Shown here: piece after piece, positions 42,495 through 55,326 of the stretch
Layout of the letters: each line of letters begins with the position of its first letter
Position numbering within the stretch: position 1 is the stretch's first letter
Assembly (NCBI GenBank): GCA_037039925.1
Contig: JAXRKP010000465.1
Span: 77,501 to 141,500 of the forward strand
Length of the DNA: 64,000 nt
Source of the DNA: Doris montereyensis
Lineage: Eukaryota > Mollusca > Gastropoda > Nudibranchia > Dorididae
Reading direction: 5' to 3'
Program-made: the position numbers and the translations under genes
Notes under the pieces: model-generated
Told to the model about the DNA's origin: nothing
Seen by the model: the letters and a program-made list of their open reading frames with translations, nothing else
The model's database searches: none

Positions 42495-43257
42495 TGTGTT
42501 TATTTACATGCACATTCATACAATTATACAAATCTTTTGTATTATTTTACTCTGTATCACACATGATTGATCACATGATCCTCCAAAGTACATATACTAT
42601 GTCATTGTCATAGTATACGCATGTTGCTAAGTTGTGACCCTGATGAGATAAGCTATACATCCACCAATAGTTTTAAAAAAAGGAATAATTATTATCTGAT
42701 TTAGATTAAACATCAAGCAACAAGGGCTGAGTAGATGTTAACATACAGCAATTTCCTTTTCCAATGCCAATACAAAATTAAGCCAGCCAGGACTTTGAAT
42801 ATAAAATGTCGAAACAGAATTAATATATAGGCTACACGTATGTGTATCAATCTAAAATATGAACGATTCAAGGAAACAATAGCGAAGCCACCATTTAGTA
42901 TCTATAAGCCTGCCAGATGTACATAACTTGAAAACTAAGAATAATGATGGTATTGACAGCGTACAACTAATTGTATTTATATTATAAATATCGTAAAACA
43001 ACGCGGCCTACTGATGAAATTGGTCTCAAATATTGATTGTGGCTGCAAGAGAAAGCATGGTTTCAAAAACACCAAAATGGAATTTGGCTGAAGATGTGAA
43101 AGAGCTCTGTCCCTAAGAAAGCTAACAATAATCGATAGGCTTAGTAGTGTTATCGTTTGGCGGCTAGTCAAAATGGCGAGACGATCTGATGGGATGAGAG
43201 AGCAATAAACGCCGAGTCTGAAGTGAGAGAGAGAGAAAGACCAGTCGAACATTTTCT

Positions 43258-43331
43258 TCATATGAAGCAGGAACACTGGCCCTCGGTGTCTGTCACTTCC
43301 ATCATTGGTTCCTTGGGCTTGAGTTCAATGT
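43258..43331 (-). CDS. Distal RAB6-like terminal coding exon (tail EGQCSCFI)
   Basis: On the minus strand an acceptor (ACCTTAACCCAAACCACCGCAG) is followed by two bases that complete a codon and then 23 codons: IELKPKEPMMEVTD, TEGQCSCFI, stop TGA at 43258-43260. Vertebrate RAB6 ends …DIKLEKPQEQP…EGGCSC, so the D-I-x-L-K start and EGxCSC end both match. The two cysteines form a CxC geranylgeranylation motif, here with two extra residues (CxCxx). Length (74 bp) and entry phase equal those of the exon at 63736-63809. No GTPase-domain exon is visible nearby, so it is either an alternative last exon of the gene entering from the right or a relic. Confidence 0.5.
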
Positions 43332-44034
43332 CTGCGGTGGTTTGGGTTAAGGTGTGTCGTAACCATCGAGAATTATTATAATACTAATAGTAATATTAAT
43401 ATATAAAAAATATTATTTTAAAAGCTCAGCGATCATTGTTCGTAGATATGTTCATAAAAGATCTGAGCCAGTAACATTAATAATGGTGTATTGATTCAAC
43501 ACTGAATTGGCCAGTTGGGGAAGACACGTGTATGGACTCACAAAGCTAACAAAGCTGAAAATGTTCACAAATTTACGTCACATATTAAAAATATTTATTT
43601 ATTTTTTAAAGGCAATTTATGAAACTAAATCTAACAAAACATGTACACAATGTATCATAATATAAGCCGATTATTTTGTACTCACCTGTATTTTCATTGC
43701 TTTAGTTTAAGTTTTGCTGTAAGCTTACATTATTACGTTATAACACATACAATAGAGTAAAATCATAGATCTAATGTTTGATGAGCAGCTTATATGCTAC
43801 ATAAGGTATTTGCTATTGATACAGTTTGTACATCCATTAATACCAGTGATCAGTGATCAGGTACTTGCAGAGATAATAGTATGATGTACATTGTGATTAC
43901 TTTTTATTCACAGAGACTTCACTGACGTGGAAAAACTAAGCCTATTTATAGATGAAGGTGGGGGCGTAGTGATCCCCTGCTACCTTACAGTAGATAAAGA
44001 CAAACACAACAGTGAGGCAAGGGGCATGTCGGAA

Positions 44035-44352
44035 GGGGAGGTAATGACACAAGATAATGTGAAAGCCCCATAGGAATAAAGACGAGACAAATACAAGGAA
44101 TAGACAGAAAAAAATCCTGGCCACCATGGGAATCGAACCCTCGACCGCTGCGTCGGCACCCATCGCCCTAGATAAGGGAGCGTAGTTAGCTCGGTTGATT
44201 GCACGCTTTCTTTTCACGGCAAGGCGATGGGTGCCGACGCAAAGGTCGCGGGTTCGATCCCCATGGTGGCCAGGATTTTTTTCTGTCTGTTCCTTGTATT
44301 TGTCTCGTCTTTGTTCCTATGGGGCTTTCACATTATCTTGTGTCATTACCTT
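44035..44352. mobile_element. Inverted pair of tRNA-derived SINEs (fold-back)
   Basis: Two arms of about 130 bp, 44040-44168 and 44222-44352, are near-perfect reverse complements. The right arm contains the B box 'GCGGGTTCGATCCCC' and ends 'CTTGTGTCATTACC'; the left arm starts 'GGTAATGACACAAG'. The 53-bp spacer holds the A-box-like 'TAGCTCGGTTGATTG'. Transcripts would form a long hairpin. Confidence 0.8.
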
Positions 44353-44529
44353 CACTACCTTACAGTAGGCGGGTCTTGGCTAACCAAAGGCTAAGGGAGT
44401 TCACCCCAACACAAAAAATCACAACCAAAGCCCAGCAGGGGGTCTCATCAGTCTGAAGGTGGCAGCCCCACCACCTACCTAGGCTACAGTTACAGTGGGC
44501 CTATCATCTGCTTACCCTGGGAGGTTTGA

Positions 44530-44745
44530 AGAAATAAGACGAGACTCAGATAGCCCTTTCGGAGACGACCCTGGTGGAAACGTAAAAGAAGTTTGGTTTT
44601 AGGAACATGGAATATAAGGGCAAGAAATGCAAAAGAGTTAGAATTAGATGAAGAATTGGAAACAAAGTAAAGTCAGCTAAATCAGTACACAATGCTAAAA
44701 CCTAAGGTAAAAGACCAAAAGGCAGACCTCGGAGAAAGTGGGAAG

Positions 44746-44794
<49 letters not shown>

Positions 44795-45060
44795 AGAGAC
44801 ACTAAAGCAAAGAAATGTAACCTTCACAGAAGGAAACAGAAAATGTCATGACAGGATAACCCAGAGAAAGTAGATCATTTTGGGCATCTAAACCCATACT
44901 CTGGAAGGTACAATGGGAACTGATAAAGAAAGAAGAAAAAGAAAGAAAGACAGAAAGAAAGAAGGAAGCAGAATAGGCCTGGAGAAAGATCGTTTCGGGC
45001 ATCTAAACCCATCATACAATGGCAGATGGAATGGAAGGGACTGGTAATTTAAAGAAAGAA
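44530..45060 (+). pseudogene. Internally deleted LINE: endonuclease start joined to 3' end
   Basis: 44580-44665 encodes 'RSLVLGTWNIRARNAKELEL', resembling the TWNxR start of LINE endonucleases. With only a few codons between, it passes into 'KSAKSVHNAKT' and 'GKRPKGRPRRKWE', the C-terminal region also seen at 37540-37640. The 3' non-coding end 'TTTGGGCATCTAAACCCAT' appears twice (about 44879 and 44995). Most of ORF2 is missing, so this is a short non-autonomous derivative. A (TA)n run sits at about 44750-44790. Confidence 0.65.
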
Positions 45061-45559
45061 AAAAGATCTACACCGGAAATGCGTAAATCTAAGCCTATTT
45101 ATCGTACACGTATTGATAAGTAGGTTTAGGAGTTGATCTATGCAGACGACAATAATAAGAAAGATGAGACAAAGAACTGAGATTTTCATTAGAAATTTGG
45201 AAATAGTTCAAACTGAACGTGAATAATCAAGTAGCTATATAAAAGAAACTGTCCTCAGTCGTTGCTATTAATCTGTTTGTTTTTGTTTTTTTTAATGCCT
45301 TTACCTTAAAAGACACTGGATCTATTTTTCTTTATAACCCCCCCTCCCTTGCCACCCCCCCCCCCATCCCCAACATTCCTTATTTTTTGGAATCGTGTCT
45401 ATTGGAACCATTTTTAATAAGACTATTAATTGAGATTACAACAACACACACAACTGCCGTCACAACAGGCGTGTTACTGTTACACATTGGCAATTCTTGC
45501 TTTTACTCCTCCTTGACTTGTGATTTGTGATCAAGGAAGGCGCTTGAGGTTCAGGTTCA

Positions 45560-45800
45560 AGAGGTATCGTCATATCGAACGAAATCGTAGCCTTGTCAGT
45601 TTGTAATCACGACGATACACTGGTTCAAAACCCATGGCTGGCCCAGGTGGGGTTTTTTTTTCACGACATTGTACTCTCACCAGGAAAGGTAGATGTCTTC
45701 TTCACTCTGCTTTCCTCACCCGACTCAGACGTGAATGAGTACGCAGCTATAGGCAGAGAAAATCTTGTCAGAGTGTTGTTAGTATTATTAGTATGAAGCG
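45560..45800 (+). mobile_element. tRNA-like SINE fragment
   Basis: It has 'GTAGCCTTGTCAGTTTGTAA' and the B-box-like 'TGGTTCAAAACCC', then 'CCCAGGTGGGG'. The structure is incomplete and the assignment tentative. 45060-45560 holds no recognisable feature. Confidence 0.4.
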
Positions 45801-45849
45801 CCTAACTAGTATTACATTAACAACAACATGCTGTTGTACTATAATATCG

Positions 45850-46800
45850 TCAGTAGTGCATTGCTTTCTTTATTTCACAAGTTTTTCACGTATTATTGTC
45901 AGTAGTGCAAGTTTTCTTTATTTTTTTCACGTATTATTGTCAGTAGTGCATTGTTTTCTTTAAGTCTTTCACGTATTATTGTCAGTAGGACATCGTTTTC
46001 TTTAAGTCTTTCACGTATTATTGTCAGTAGTGCATTGTTTTCTTTAAGTCTTTCATATTATTGTCAGTAGTGCACGTATTATTGTCAGTAGGACTTTAAG
46101 TTTTCTTTAAGTCTTTCACGTATTATTGTCAGTAGGCATCGTTTTCTTTAAGTCTTTCACGTATTATTGTCAGTAGGACATTCATTAAGTTTTCATATTA
46201 TTGTCAGTAGGACATCGTTTTCACTTACGTATTATTGTCAGTAGGACATCGTTTTCATTAACGTATTATTGTGTCTTTCACGTATTATTGTTAGTAGCTT
46301 TCTTATTGTCAGTACTCCTTGAAGTCTTTCACGTATTATTGTCAGTAGGCATCGTTTTCATACACCAGTAGTGGCACGTATTATTGTCAGTAGACATACT
46401 CTGGCACGTATTATTGTCAGTAAGACATTCGGCACGTATTATTGTCAGTAGGACATACTCCGCACTTTATTGTCAGTAAGACATACTCCGGCACGTTATT
46501 GTCAGTAGGACATACTCCGGCACGTATTATTGTCAGTAGGACATACTACGGCACGTATTATTGTCAGTAGGACATTGTAAATTCAGATACATGTCAGGTA
46601 ACACAGTTTCAGAACGCCGTATTATTGTCTGGACAGGTTGAGGACATACTCCGGCACGTATTATTGTCAGTAGTATTATTGTCATATTCACTGAAATACC
46701 GTGTTTCCGGCACGTATTATTAATGTGATTGGGTTTAGAACTAAACATACTAGCTGATCGGCACGTATTATTGCTCATTTTTATGAGAACTAAATACTCC
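45850..46800. repeat. Composite satellite, segment 1 (CACGTATTATTGTCAGTA core)
   Basis: Degenerate units of about 30-45 bp all hold the core 'CACGTATTATTGTCAGTAGG'. In the left part the core is joined to 'TCGTTTTCTTTAAGTCTTT', in the right part to ACATACTCCGG. Units are scrambled and truncated. Confidence 0.88.
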
Positions 46801-49371
46801 GGCATAGCTACTATTAGCTGATTATGAGAACTAAATAGCTACTATTAGCTGATCTATTTATGAGAACTAAATGGCTACTATTAGTTGATCTATTTATGAG
46901 AACTATTATTAGCTGATCTATTTAGGACTATTACTCCGGCACTATTATTGTTATTTAGAGAACTAAATAGCTACTCCGGCACGTATTATTGTCAGTAGGA
47001 CAAATACTACCGGCACGTATTATTGTCTAACTGTAGGGATACTCCGGACTAAATGCACGTATTATTGTACTATTAACTACCTACTTGTGGGGATAACTGG
47101 CCGGCACGTATTATTGTCAGTAGGACTACATACTGACCTACTTGTGGAACTAACTACAACTAACTGACCTATTATTGTCAGTAGGACATACTCTAGCACT
47201 GTACCTATTGTCAGTAGTACCTGACCTACTTGTGGACTACTAACTACCCTATTAGTACTGACCTACTTGTGGGGACTAAATGGACTATTACACTGACCAT
47301 TTGTGGGCACTATTATTGCTACTACTAACTGACAAATTTGTGAGGGACCTAAATAGCTAGGACTATACTGACGTATTATTGTCAGGGGACAAATCCGGCA
47401 CTATTAACTGACCTACTTGTCAGGACTAAATGGCTACTACTAATGAACGCCGTATATGGCAGGTTGAAATTTCAACTGTTATACTGTCATATTCATTCTG
47501 AAACTGAAACACAGATTTCTTCTTAATGTGATTGGGTTTGGGACCTAATTAAATAGCTACTAGCTGACCTATTTGTGAGAACTAAATAACTACTACTAGC
47601 TGATCTATTTATGAGAACTAAATAGCTACTATTAGCTGATATTTTTATGAGAACTAAATAGCTACTATTAACTGATACTTTTTTATGAGAACTAAATAGC
47701 TACTATTAGCTGATCTATTTATGAGAACTAAATGGCTACTATTAACTGATCTATTTATGAGAACTAAATAGCTACTATTAGCTGATCTATTTATGAGAAC
47801 TAAATAGCTACTACTAACTGACCTACTCGTGGGGACTAAATGGCTACTACTAACTGACCTACTTGTGGGGACCAAATAGCTACTACTAACTGACCTACTT
47901 GTGAGGACTAAATGACTACTACTAACTGACCTACTTGTGAGGACTAAATGACTACTACTAACTGACCTACTTGTGGGGGATTAAATAGCTACCACTAACT
48001 GACCTACTTGTGGGGACTAAATGGCTACTACTGACCTACTTTGGGGACTAAATGGCTATTACTAACTGACCTACTTGTGGGAACGAAATAGCTACTACTA
48101 ACTGGACTACTTGTGGGGACAAATGGCTACTAGTACTACTAACTGACCTACTTGTGGGGACTAAATTGCTACTAACTGACCTACTTGTGGGGACTAAATG
48201 GCCTATAGCGGTTGACCATTTTGTGGGGACTAAATGACTACTATTAACTGACCTACTTGTGGGGACTAAATGGCTACTACTAACTGACCAATTTGTGAGG
48301 TCTAAATAGCTACTACTAACTGACCTACTTGTAGGAACTAAATAGCTACAACTAACTGACCTACTTGTGGGGACTAAATGGCTACTACTAACTGACCTAC
48401 TTGTGGGTAACTAAATGGCTATTAGTCGTTGACCAATTTGTGGGTACTAAATAGCTACTACTAACTGACCTACTTGTAGGGACTAAATAGCTATTAGTAA
48501 CTGACCTACTTGTGGGGACTAAAAGGCTACTACTAACTGACCTACTTGTGGGGACTAAATGGCTACTACTAACTGACAAATTTGTGAGGTCTAAAAATAG
48601 CTACTACTAACTGACCTACTTGTAGGGACTAAATAGCAACTACTAACTGACCTACTTGTGGGGACTAAATGGCTACTACTAAATGACCCACTTTTGGGGT
48701 AACTAAATGGCTACCAGTCGTTGACCAATTTGTGAGGACTAAATAGCTACTACTAACTGACCTACTTGTAGGGACTAAATAGCTACTACTAACTGACCTA
48801 CTTGTGGGGATTAAATAGCTACTACTAACTGACCTACTTGTGGGGACTAAATGGTTACTACTAACTGTCCCTACTTGGGGGACTAAATGGCTACTACTAA
48901 CTGACCAATTTGTGAGGTCTAAATAGCTACTACTAACTGACCTACTTGTGGGGACTAAATAGCTACTACTAACTGACCTACTTGTGGGGACTAAATGGCT
49001 ACTACTAACTGACCAATTTGTGAGGTTTAAATAGCAACTACTAACTGACCTATTTGTAGGGACTAAATAGCTACTACTAACTGGCCTATTTATGGGGACT
49101 TAATGGCTACTACTAACTGACCTACTTGTAGGGACTAAATAGCTACTACTAACTGACCTACTTGTGGGGACTAAATGTCTACTACTAACTGACCTACTTG
49201 TGGGGACTAAATAGTTACTACTAACTGACCTACTTGTGGGGACTAAATAGCTACTACTAACTGACCTACTTGTAGGGACTAAATAGCTACTACTAACTGA
49301 CCTACTTGTGGGTAATTAAATGGCTACTAGTCGTTAACTAATTTGTGGGGACTAAATGGCTATCTGACCAG
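46800..49371. repeat. Composite satellite, segment 2 (36-37 bp units)
   Basis: More than 50 units of 36-37 bp. They begin as 'GAGAACTAAATAGCTACTAT', 'TAGCTGATCTATTTAT' and grade into 'GGGGACTAAATGGCTACTAC', 'TAACTGACCTACTTGT'. Segment 1 motifs are interspersed up to about 47400. Occasional open frames are artefacts. Confidence 0.95.
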
Positions 49372-49692
49372 GGGACTCGATAGTCCAGAGGCAAGGTGTC
49401 GGCCTTTCAACCAGAAGGTAGTGGCTTACTAGCCGTCGACGATTTGTTGAACAATTTTCTCGAGTTTTTTTTCGAGAAACATCTACCCCCCCCCCCTACC
49501 CTGGTCCAGGTGGGTGGATCGACACCTAGTCCCATCGGAGACGGACGATAAAAAGGACGTCATGTGTGCACATCACAACACTATTGCACGTTAAAGATCC
49601 TATTTGCTGTTTACTGAGTTAATCTACTTAAAAAATCCTACCAAAAAACCAGAGATCACCATAGGTATGGATGTGGGTAAATCATATCAAAC
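49372..49692 (+). mobile_element. SINE family A inserted in the satellite
   Basis: A full-length copy: 'GATAGTCCAGAGGCAAGGTG', 'GGTGGATCGACACCTAGTCC', 'GGACGATAAAAAGGACG' and the tail 'GATGTGGGTAAATCATATCA' plus AAACAAACAAAC. The B box region is damaged (GTGGCTTACTAGCC in place of GGGTTCGAGCC). It lies at the border of two satellite subfamilies. Confidence 0.88.
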
Positions 49693-52000
49693 AAACAAAC
49701 TAGTTGTCCCTATTTGTGGGAACTGAATTGTGCTACTAGCCGACCGTCCCTATTTGTGGGAACTAAGTAATTGCTACTAACTACTGAATCGAACTAAATA
49801 ATTACTGACCTATTTGTGGGAACTGAGTTATTGCCACTACTAGCCGTCCCTATTTGTGTGAACTGAGTTATTGCTACTACTAGCCGGCCTATTTGTGGGA
49901 ACTAAATAGTTGCTACTAGTACGTCGACCCTATTTGTGGGAACTGAGTTATTGCTACTAGTACTAGCCGTCCCTATTTGTGGGAACTGAGTTATTGCTAC
50001 TACTAGCCGTCCCTATTTGTGGGAACTACTAGCCGTCCCTATTTTAGGGTGGGAACTCCCTATTTGTGGGAAAGTTAATGCTACTAGTACTAGCCGTCCC
50101 TATTTGTGTGAACTAAAGTTATTGCTAGTAGTACTACTAATCGATCCTATTTGTGGGAACTGAGTTATTTTAGTACTAGCCGTCCCTATTTGTGGGAACT
50201 GAGTTATTGCTACTAGTACTAGCCGTCCCTATTTGTGGGAACTGAGTTATTGCCTAGTACTAGCCGTCCCTATTTGATGGGTACTGAGTGTGACTATAGT
50301 TACTAGCCGTCCCTATTTTTGAGTTATTGCTATTAGTACTAACGTCCCTATTTGTGGGAACTGAGTTATTGCTACTAGTACTAGCCGTCCCTATTTGTGG
50401 GAACTGAGTTATTGCTACTAGTACTAGCCGTCCCTATTTGTGGGAACTGAGTTATTGCTACTAGTACTAGCCGTCCCTATTTGTGGGAACTGAGTTATTG
50501 CTACTAGTACTAATCGACCCTATTTGTGGGAACTGAGTTATTGCTACTAGTACTAGCCGTCCCTATTTGTGGGAACTGAGTTATTGCTACTAGTACTAGC
50601 CGTCCCTATTTGTGGGAACTGAGTTATTGCTACTAGTACTAGCCGTCCCTATTTGTGGGAACTGAGTTATTGCTACTAGTACTAGCCGTCCCTATTTGTG
50701 GGAACTGAGTTATTGCTACTAGTACTAGCCGTCCCTATTTGTGGGAACTGAGTTATTGCTACTAGTACTAGCCGTCCCTATTTGTGGGAACTGAGTTATT
50801 GCTACTATTACTAATCGACCCTATTTGCGGGAACTGAGTTATTGCTATTAGTACTAGCCGTCCCTATTTGTGGGAACTGAGTTATTGCTACTAGTACTAG
50901 CCGTCCCTATTTGTGGGAACTGAGTTATTGCTACTAGTACTAATCGTCCCTATTTGTGGGAACTGAGTTATTGCTACTAGTACTAGCCGTCCCTATTTGT
51001 GGGAACTGAGTTATTGCTACTAGTACTAATCGTCCCTATTTGTGGGAACTGAGTTATTGCTATTAGTACTAGCCGTCCCTATTTGTGGGAACTGAGTTAT
51101 TGCTACTAGTACTAGCCGTCCCTATTTGTGGGAACTGAGTTATTGCTACTAGTACTAGCCGTCCCTATTTGTGGGAACTGAGTTATTGCTACTAGTACTA
51201 GCCGTCCCTATTTGTGGGAACTGAGTTATTGCTACTAGTACTAGCCGTCCCTATTTGTGGGAACTGAGTTATTGCTACTAGTACTAGCCGTCCCTATTTG
51301 TGGGAACTGAGTTATTGCTACTAGTACTAATCGTCCCTATTTGTGGGAACTGAGTTATTGCTATTAGTACTAGCCGTCCATATTTGTGGGAACTGAGTTA
51401 TTGCTACTAGTACTAATCGTCCTATTTGTGGGAACTGAGTTATTGCTACTAGTACTAGCCGTCCCTATTTGTGGGAACTGAGTTATTGCTACTAGTACTA
51501 GCCGTCCCTATTTGTGGGAACTGAGTTATTGCTACTAGTACTAGCCGACCCTATTTGTGGGAACTGAGTTATTGCTACTAGTACTAGCCGTCCCTATTTG
51601 TGGGAACTGAGTTATTGCTACTAGTACTAGCCGTCCCTATTTGTGGGAACTGAGTTATTGCTACTAGTACTAGCCGTCCCTATTTGTGGGAACTGAGTTA
51701 TTGCTACTAGTACTAGCCGTCCCTATTTGTGGGAACTGAGTTATTGCTACTAGTACTAGCCGTCCCTATTTGTGGGAACTGAGTTATTGCTACTAGTACT
51801 AGCCGTCCTATTTGTGGGAACTGAGTTATTGCTACTAGTACTAGCCGTCCTATTTGTGGGAACTGAGTTATTGCTATTAGTACTAGCCGTCCCTATTTGT
51901 GGGAACTGAGTTATTGCTACTAGTACTAGCCGTCCCTATTTGTGGGAGCTGAGTTATTGCTACTAGTACTAGCCGACCCTATTTGTGGGAACTGTGTTAC
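49693..52000. repeat. Composite satellite, segment 3 (43-bp units)
   Basis: About 50 units of 43 bp, 'GTCCCTATTTGTGGGAACTG' followed by 'AGTTATTGCTACTAGTACTA' and GCC. Between 50330 and 51990 the array is highly uniform. The left 600 bp are scrambled. The unit can be aligned with segment 2 (TATTTGTGGGAACTGAG against TACTTGTGGGGACTAAA). Confidence 0.96.
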
Positions 52001-53572
52001 TACTAGTACAATGTAGTAGTCCCTATTTGTGGGAACTGAGTTATTGCTACTAGTACTAAGCCATCCCTATTTATGGGAACTGAGTTATTGCTAGTGCTAC
52101 TAGTAGTCGTCGTAGTAGTGTAGGTCCTAATACCATGCTACTAGTACAATGTCCCTATTTATGGGACTATTAGTTGCTAGTAGTACTAGGTCCGACCCTA
52201 TTTGTACAACTGTAGTTATTAGTCGTAGTACTAGGTCCGTCCCTATTACTAGTACAATGGAATATTAGTGTTAGTGTCCTAATACCATGCTACTAGTACT
52301 AGCCGTTACTACTGAGTTACAACTGTACAATGTATTAGCAATTACGTAGTAGTGTAGTCCTAATACCGTGCCCTATAGTACAATGTAGTAGTGCTATTAG
52401 TCGTAGTGAGTGTAGGTCCTAATACCATGCCATTACTAGTACAATGTAGCTATTAGTGTATATTATACCATGCCATTACTAGTACGTAGTGATATTAGTC
52501 GTAGTAGTGTAGGTCCTAATACCATGCCATTACTAGTACAATGTAGTAGTGATATTAGTCGTAGTAGTGTAGGTCCTAATGCCATGCCATTACTAGTACA
52601 ATGTAGTATTGCGTAGTATTAGTCTAATACCATAGTAGTGTAGTAGTGTAGGTCCTAATACCATGCCATTACTAGTACAATGTAGTAGTGATATTAGTCG
52701 TAGTAGTGTAGGTCCTAATACCATGCCATTACTAGTACAATGTAGTAGTGATATTAGTCGTAGTAGTGTAGTAGTAGTAGTAGGTCCTAATACCATACCA
52801 TGCCATTACTAGTACAATGTAGTAGTGTCGTAGTATTAGGTCCTAATACCATGCCATTACTAGTACAATGTAGTAGTGATATTAGTCGTAGTAGTGTAGG
52901 TCCTAATACCATGCCATTACTAGTACAATGTAGTAGTGATATTAGTCGTAGTAGTGTAGGTCCTAATACCATGCCATTACCAATGTAGTAGTGATATTAG
53001 TCGTAGTAGTGTAGGTATACCATGCCACTACTAGTACAATGTAGTAGTGATATTAGTCGTAGTAGTGTAGGTCCTAATGCCATGCCATTACTAGTACAAT
53101 GTAGTAGTGATATTAGTCGTAGTAGTGTAGGTCCTAATGCCATGCCATTACTAGTACAATGTAGTAGTGATATTAGTCGTAGTAGTGTAGGTCCTAATGC
53201 CATGCCATTACTAGTACAATGTAGTAGTAGTGATATTAGTCGTAGTAGTGTAGGTCCTAATACCATGCCATTACTAGTACAATGTAATGTAGTAGTGATA
53301 TTAGTCGTAGTAGTGTAGGTCCTAATACCATGCCATTACTAGTACAATGTAATGTAGTAGTGATATTAGTCGTAGTAGTGTAGGTCCTAATACCATGTCA
53401 TTACTAGTACAATGTAGTAGTGATATTAGTCGTAGTAGTGTAGGTCCTAATACCATGCCATTACTAGTACAATGTAGTAGTGATATTAGTCGTAGTAGTG
53501 TAGGTCCTAATACCATGCCATTACTAGTACAATGTAGTAGTGATATTAGTCGTAGTAGTGTAGGTCCTAATT
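52000..53572. repeat. Composite satellite, segment 4 (about 60-bp units)
   Basis: About 22 units with 'GTAGTAGTGATATTAGTCGT', 'AGTAGTGTAGGTCCTAATAC' and 'CATGCCATTACTAGTACAAT'. The left 400 bp mix pieces of segments 3 and 4. The unit is nearly a multiple of 20 codons, so frames of up to 106 codons persist on both strands without meaning. Confidence 0.96.
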
Positions 53573-53715
53573 CTTTCCTACTTCCACTCTTTCGCCTATA
53601 CATGGTGTACTTTTTTAACTTGCTGTTTCCTGTTAAATTCATTCAGTCAAACTGAGACTTGAGACCATTGCCCATGGTGAACAGTGAACAGGATGAATTC
53701 CAATGACTCACTCAA
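53560..53715 (+). mobile_element. SINE family C 3' part, joined to satellite segment 4
   Basis: The last satellite unit reads straight into 'GTAGGTCCTAATTCTTTCCT', a T/C-rich middle, then 'GAGACCATTGCCCATGGTGA' and 'ACAGGATGAATTCCAATGA', the family C order. 'GTAGGTCCTA' is both part of the satellite unit and a motif of family C. Confidence 0.6.
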
Positions 53716-53789
53716 TCTACCCACTATTGCATTATATACTGGTAGTACCATACGCAATGAATGTGTTTTATTTTATACAACACAAATAG

Positions 53790-54170
53790 ATCTATGTTGA
53801 AACACTACAACAGTAACTGAAACACTACAACAGTAACTGAAACACTACAACAGTAACTAAAACACTACAACAGTAACTGAAACACTACAACAGTAACTGA
53901 AACACTACAACAGTAACTGAAATACTACAACAGTAACTGAAACACTACAACAGTAACTGAAACACTACAACAGTAACTGAAACACTACAACAGTAACTGA
54001 AATACTACAACAGTAACTGAAACATTACAACAGTAACTGAAACACTACAACAGTAACTGAAACACTACAACAGTAACTGAAACACTACAACAGCAACTGA
54101 AACACTACAACAGCAACTGAAACACTACAACAGTAACTGAAACACTACAACAGTAACTGAAACACTACCG
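53790..54170. repeat. 20-bp minisatellite, about 18 copies
   Basis: The unit is 'AACACTACAACAGTAACTGA', with rare T for C or A changes. 54170-55190 is A/T-rich; a weak tRNA-like stretch near 54230 (GTGGTGAAATCGGTAGCG) and a short (TTA)n near 54886 are the only features. Confidence 0.96.
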
Positions 54171-55195
54171 GTAACACTAACACCTACAGCGTACACCAGT
54201 ACGTTGTGTATCATCATCCAGACGTTGTGGTGAAATCGGTAGCGTTGTGAGTTTGTATTAATTGTAACCCTATTTGAAAAAACCCAACCTTGCTAGCTCA
54301 TCTCATTTGGGTTTTTATTTTTTGGTTTGCTTTCTTTCTTCACCATTATTGTTTGTACTCTGGGGGGGTGAATTGCTTGATTCTCTCACATCGACCCAGG
54401 TGTGAAAAATGAGCAGCCAGCTATAGAAGAAAGCGTAAGATGTCGTCATGTTATTAGTGCAATGCACCCAGCAGGCTACGGTGCTTTATGCTCCACGTGG
54501 AGTGTAGAAGCAGAAGGCATTTATTTTGAATGAAATGGCCTGCCACTGCCACTGCTAGGGAATAATAATATTAAATAATTGATGTACGATCGGTGAGCAT
54601 ACACCTGTGCGAGGATACCCTCTGGTGGGAGTAGGGGATCTGTATAAAGATAATATAATAATAATAAATCCATCTAGATATTTTGTTTTTCCTTCCATTT
54701 CCATAACCGTTATTCAAATTTTAATGAAGAAAGCCATCACATTAATCACAATCACACGATGCAGGAGTTTGAAATGTAGGTAGATAACTCTCTGGGTTGG
54801 AGTTCTGTTTATTATGCGTATTAAATTTTAATAATATTATATCGTTATTGTTTTTGTGTTTTTAAAATATATGCATACACATATTATTATTATTATTATT
54901 ATTACATGTGTACATAGTCAGTTGCATTACATAAATGCCTCAAGTTAGATCATGTTGAATAAAGAATTCTAAGTTTAATTTTAAGTCAGATTTTTTAAAT
55001 CGTTAATGTTACTACTTCTTCATTTTCAAAACCAAAACTGGGTGACTGATAACATGTGTATTTATGCACCTAGAGCTGTCGTAAGGTAGGAGTGGGTGCT
55101 ATAGAAATTAATTATATTATTATTATTTGCTAAGCACATATCAACATAGTCAAGATCTTTGAAACTAACTGCAAGTGTAAGTTTAAGGACGAAGG

Positions 55196-55326
<131 letters not shown>

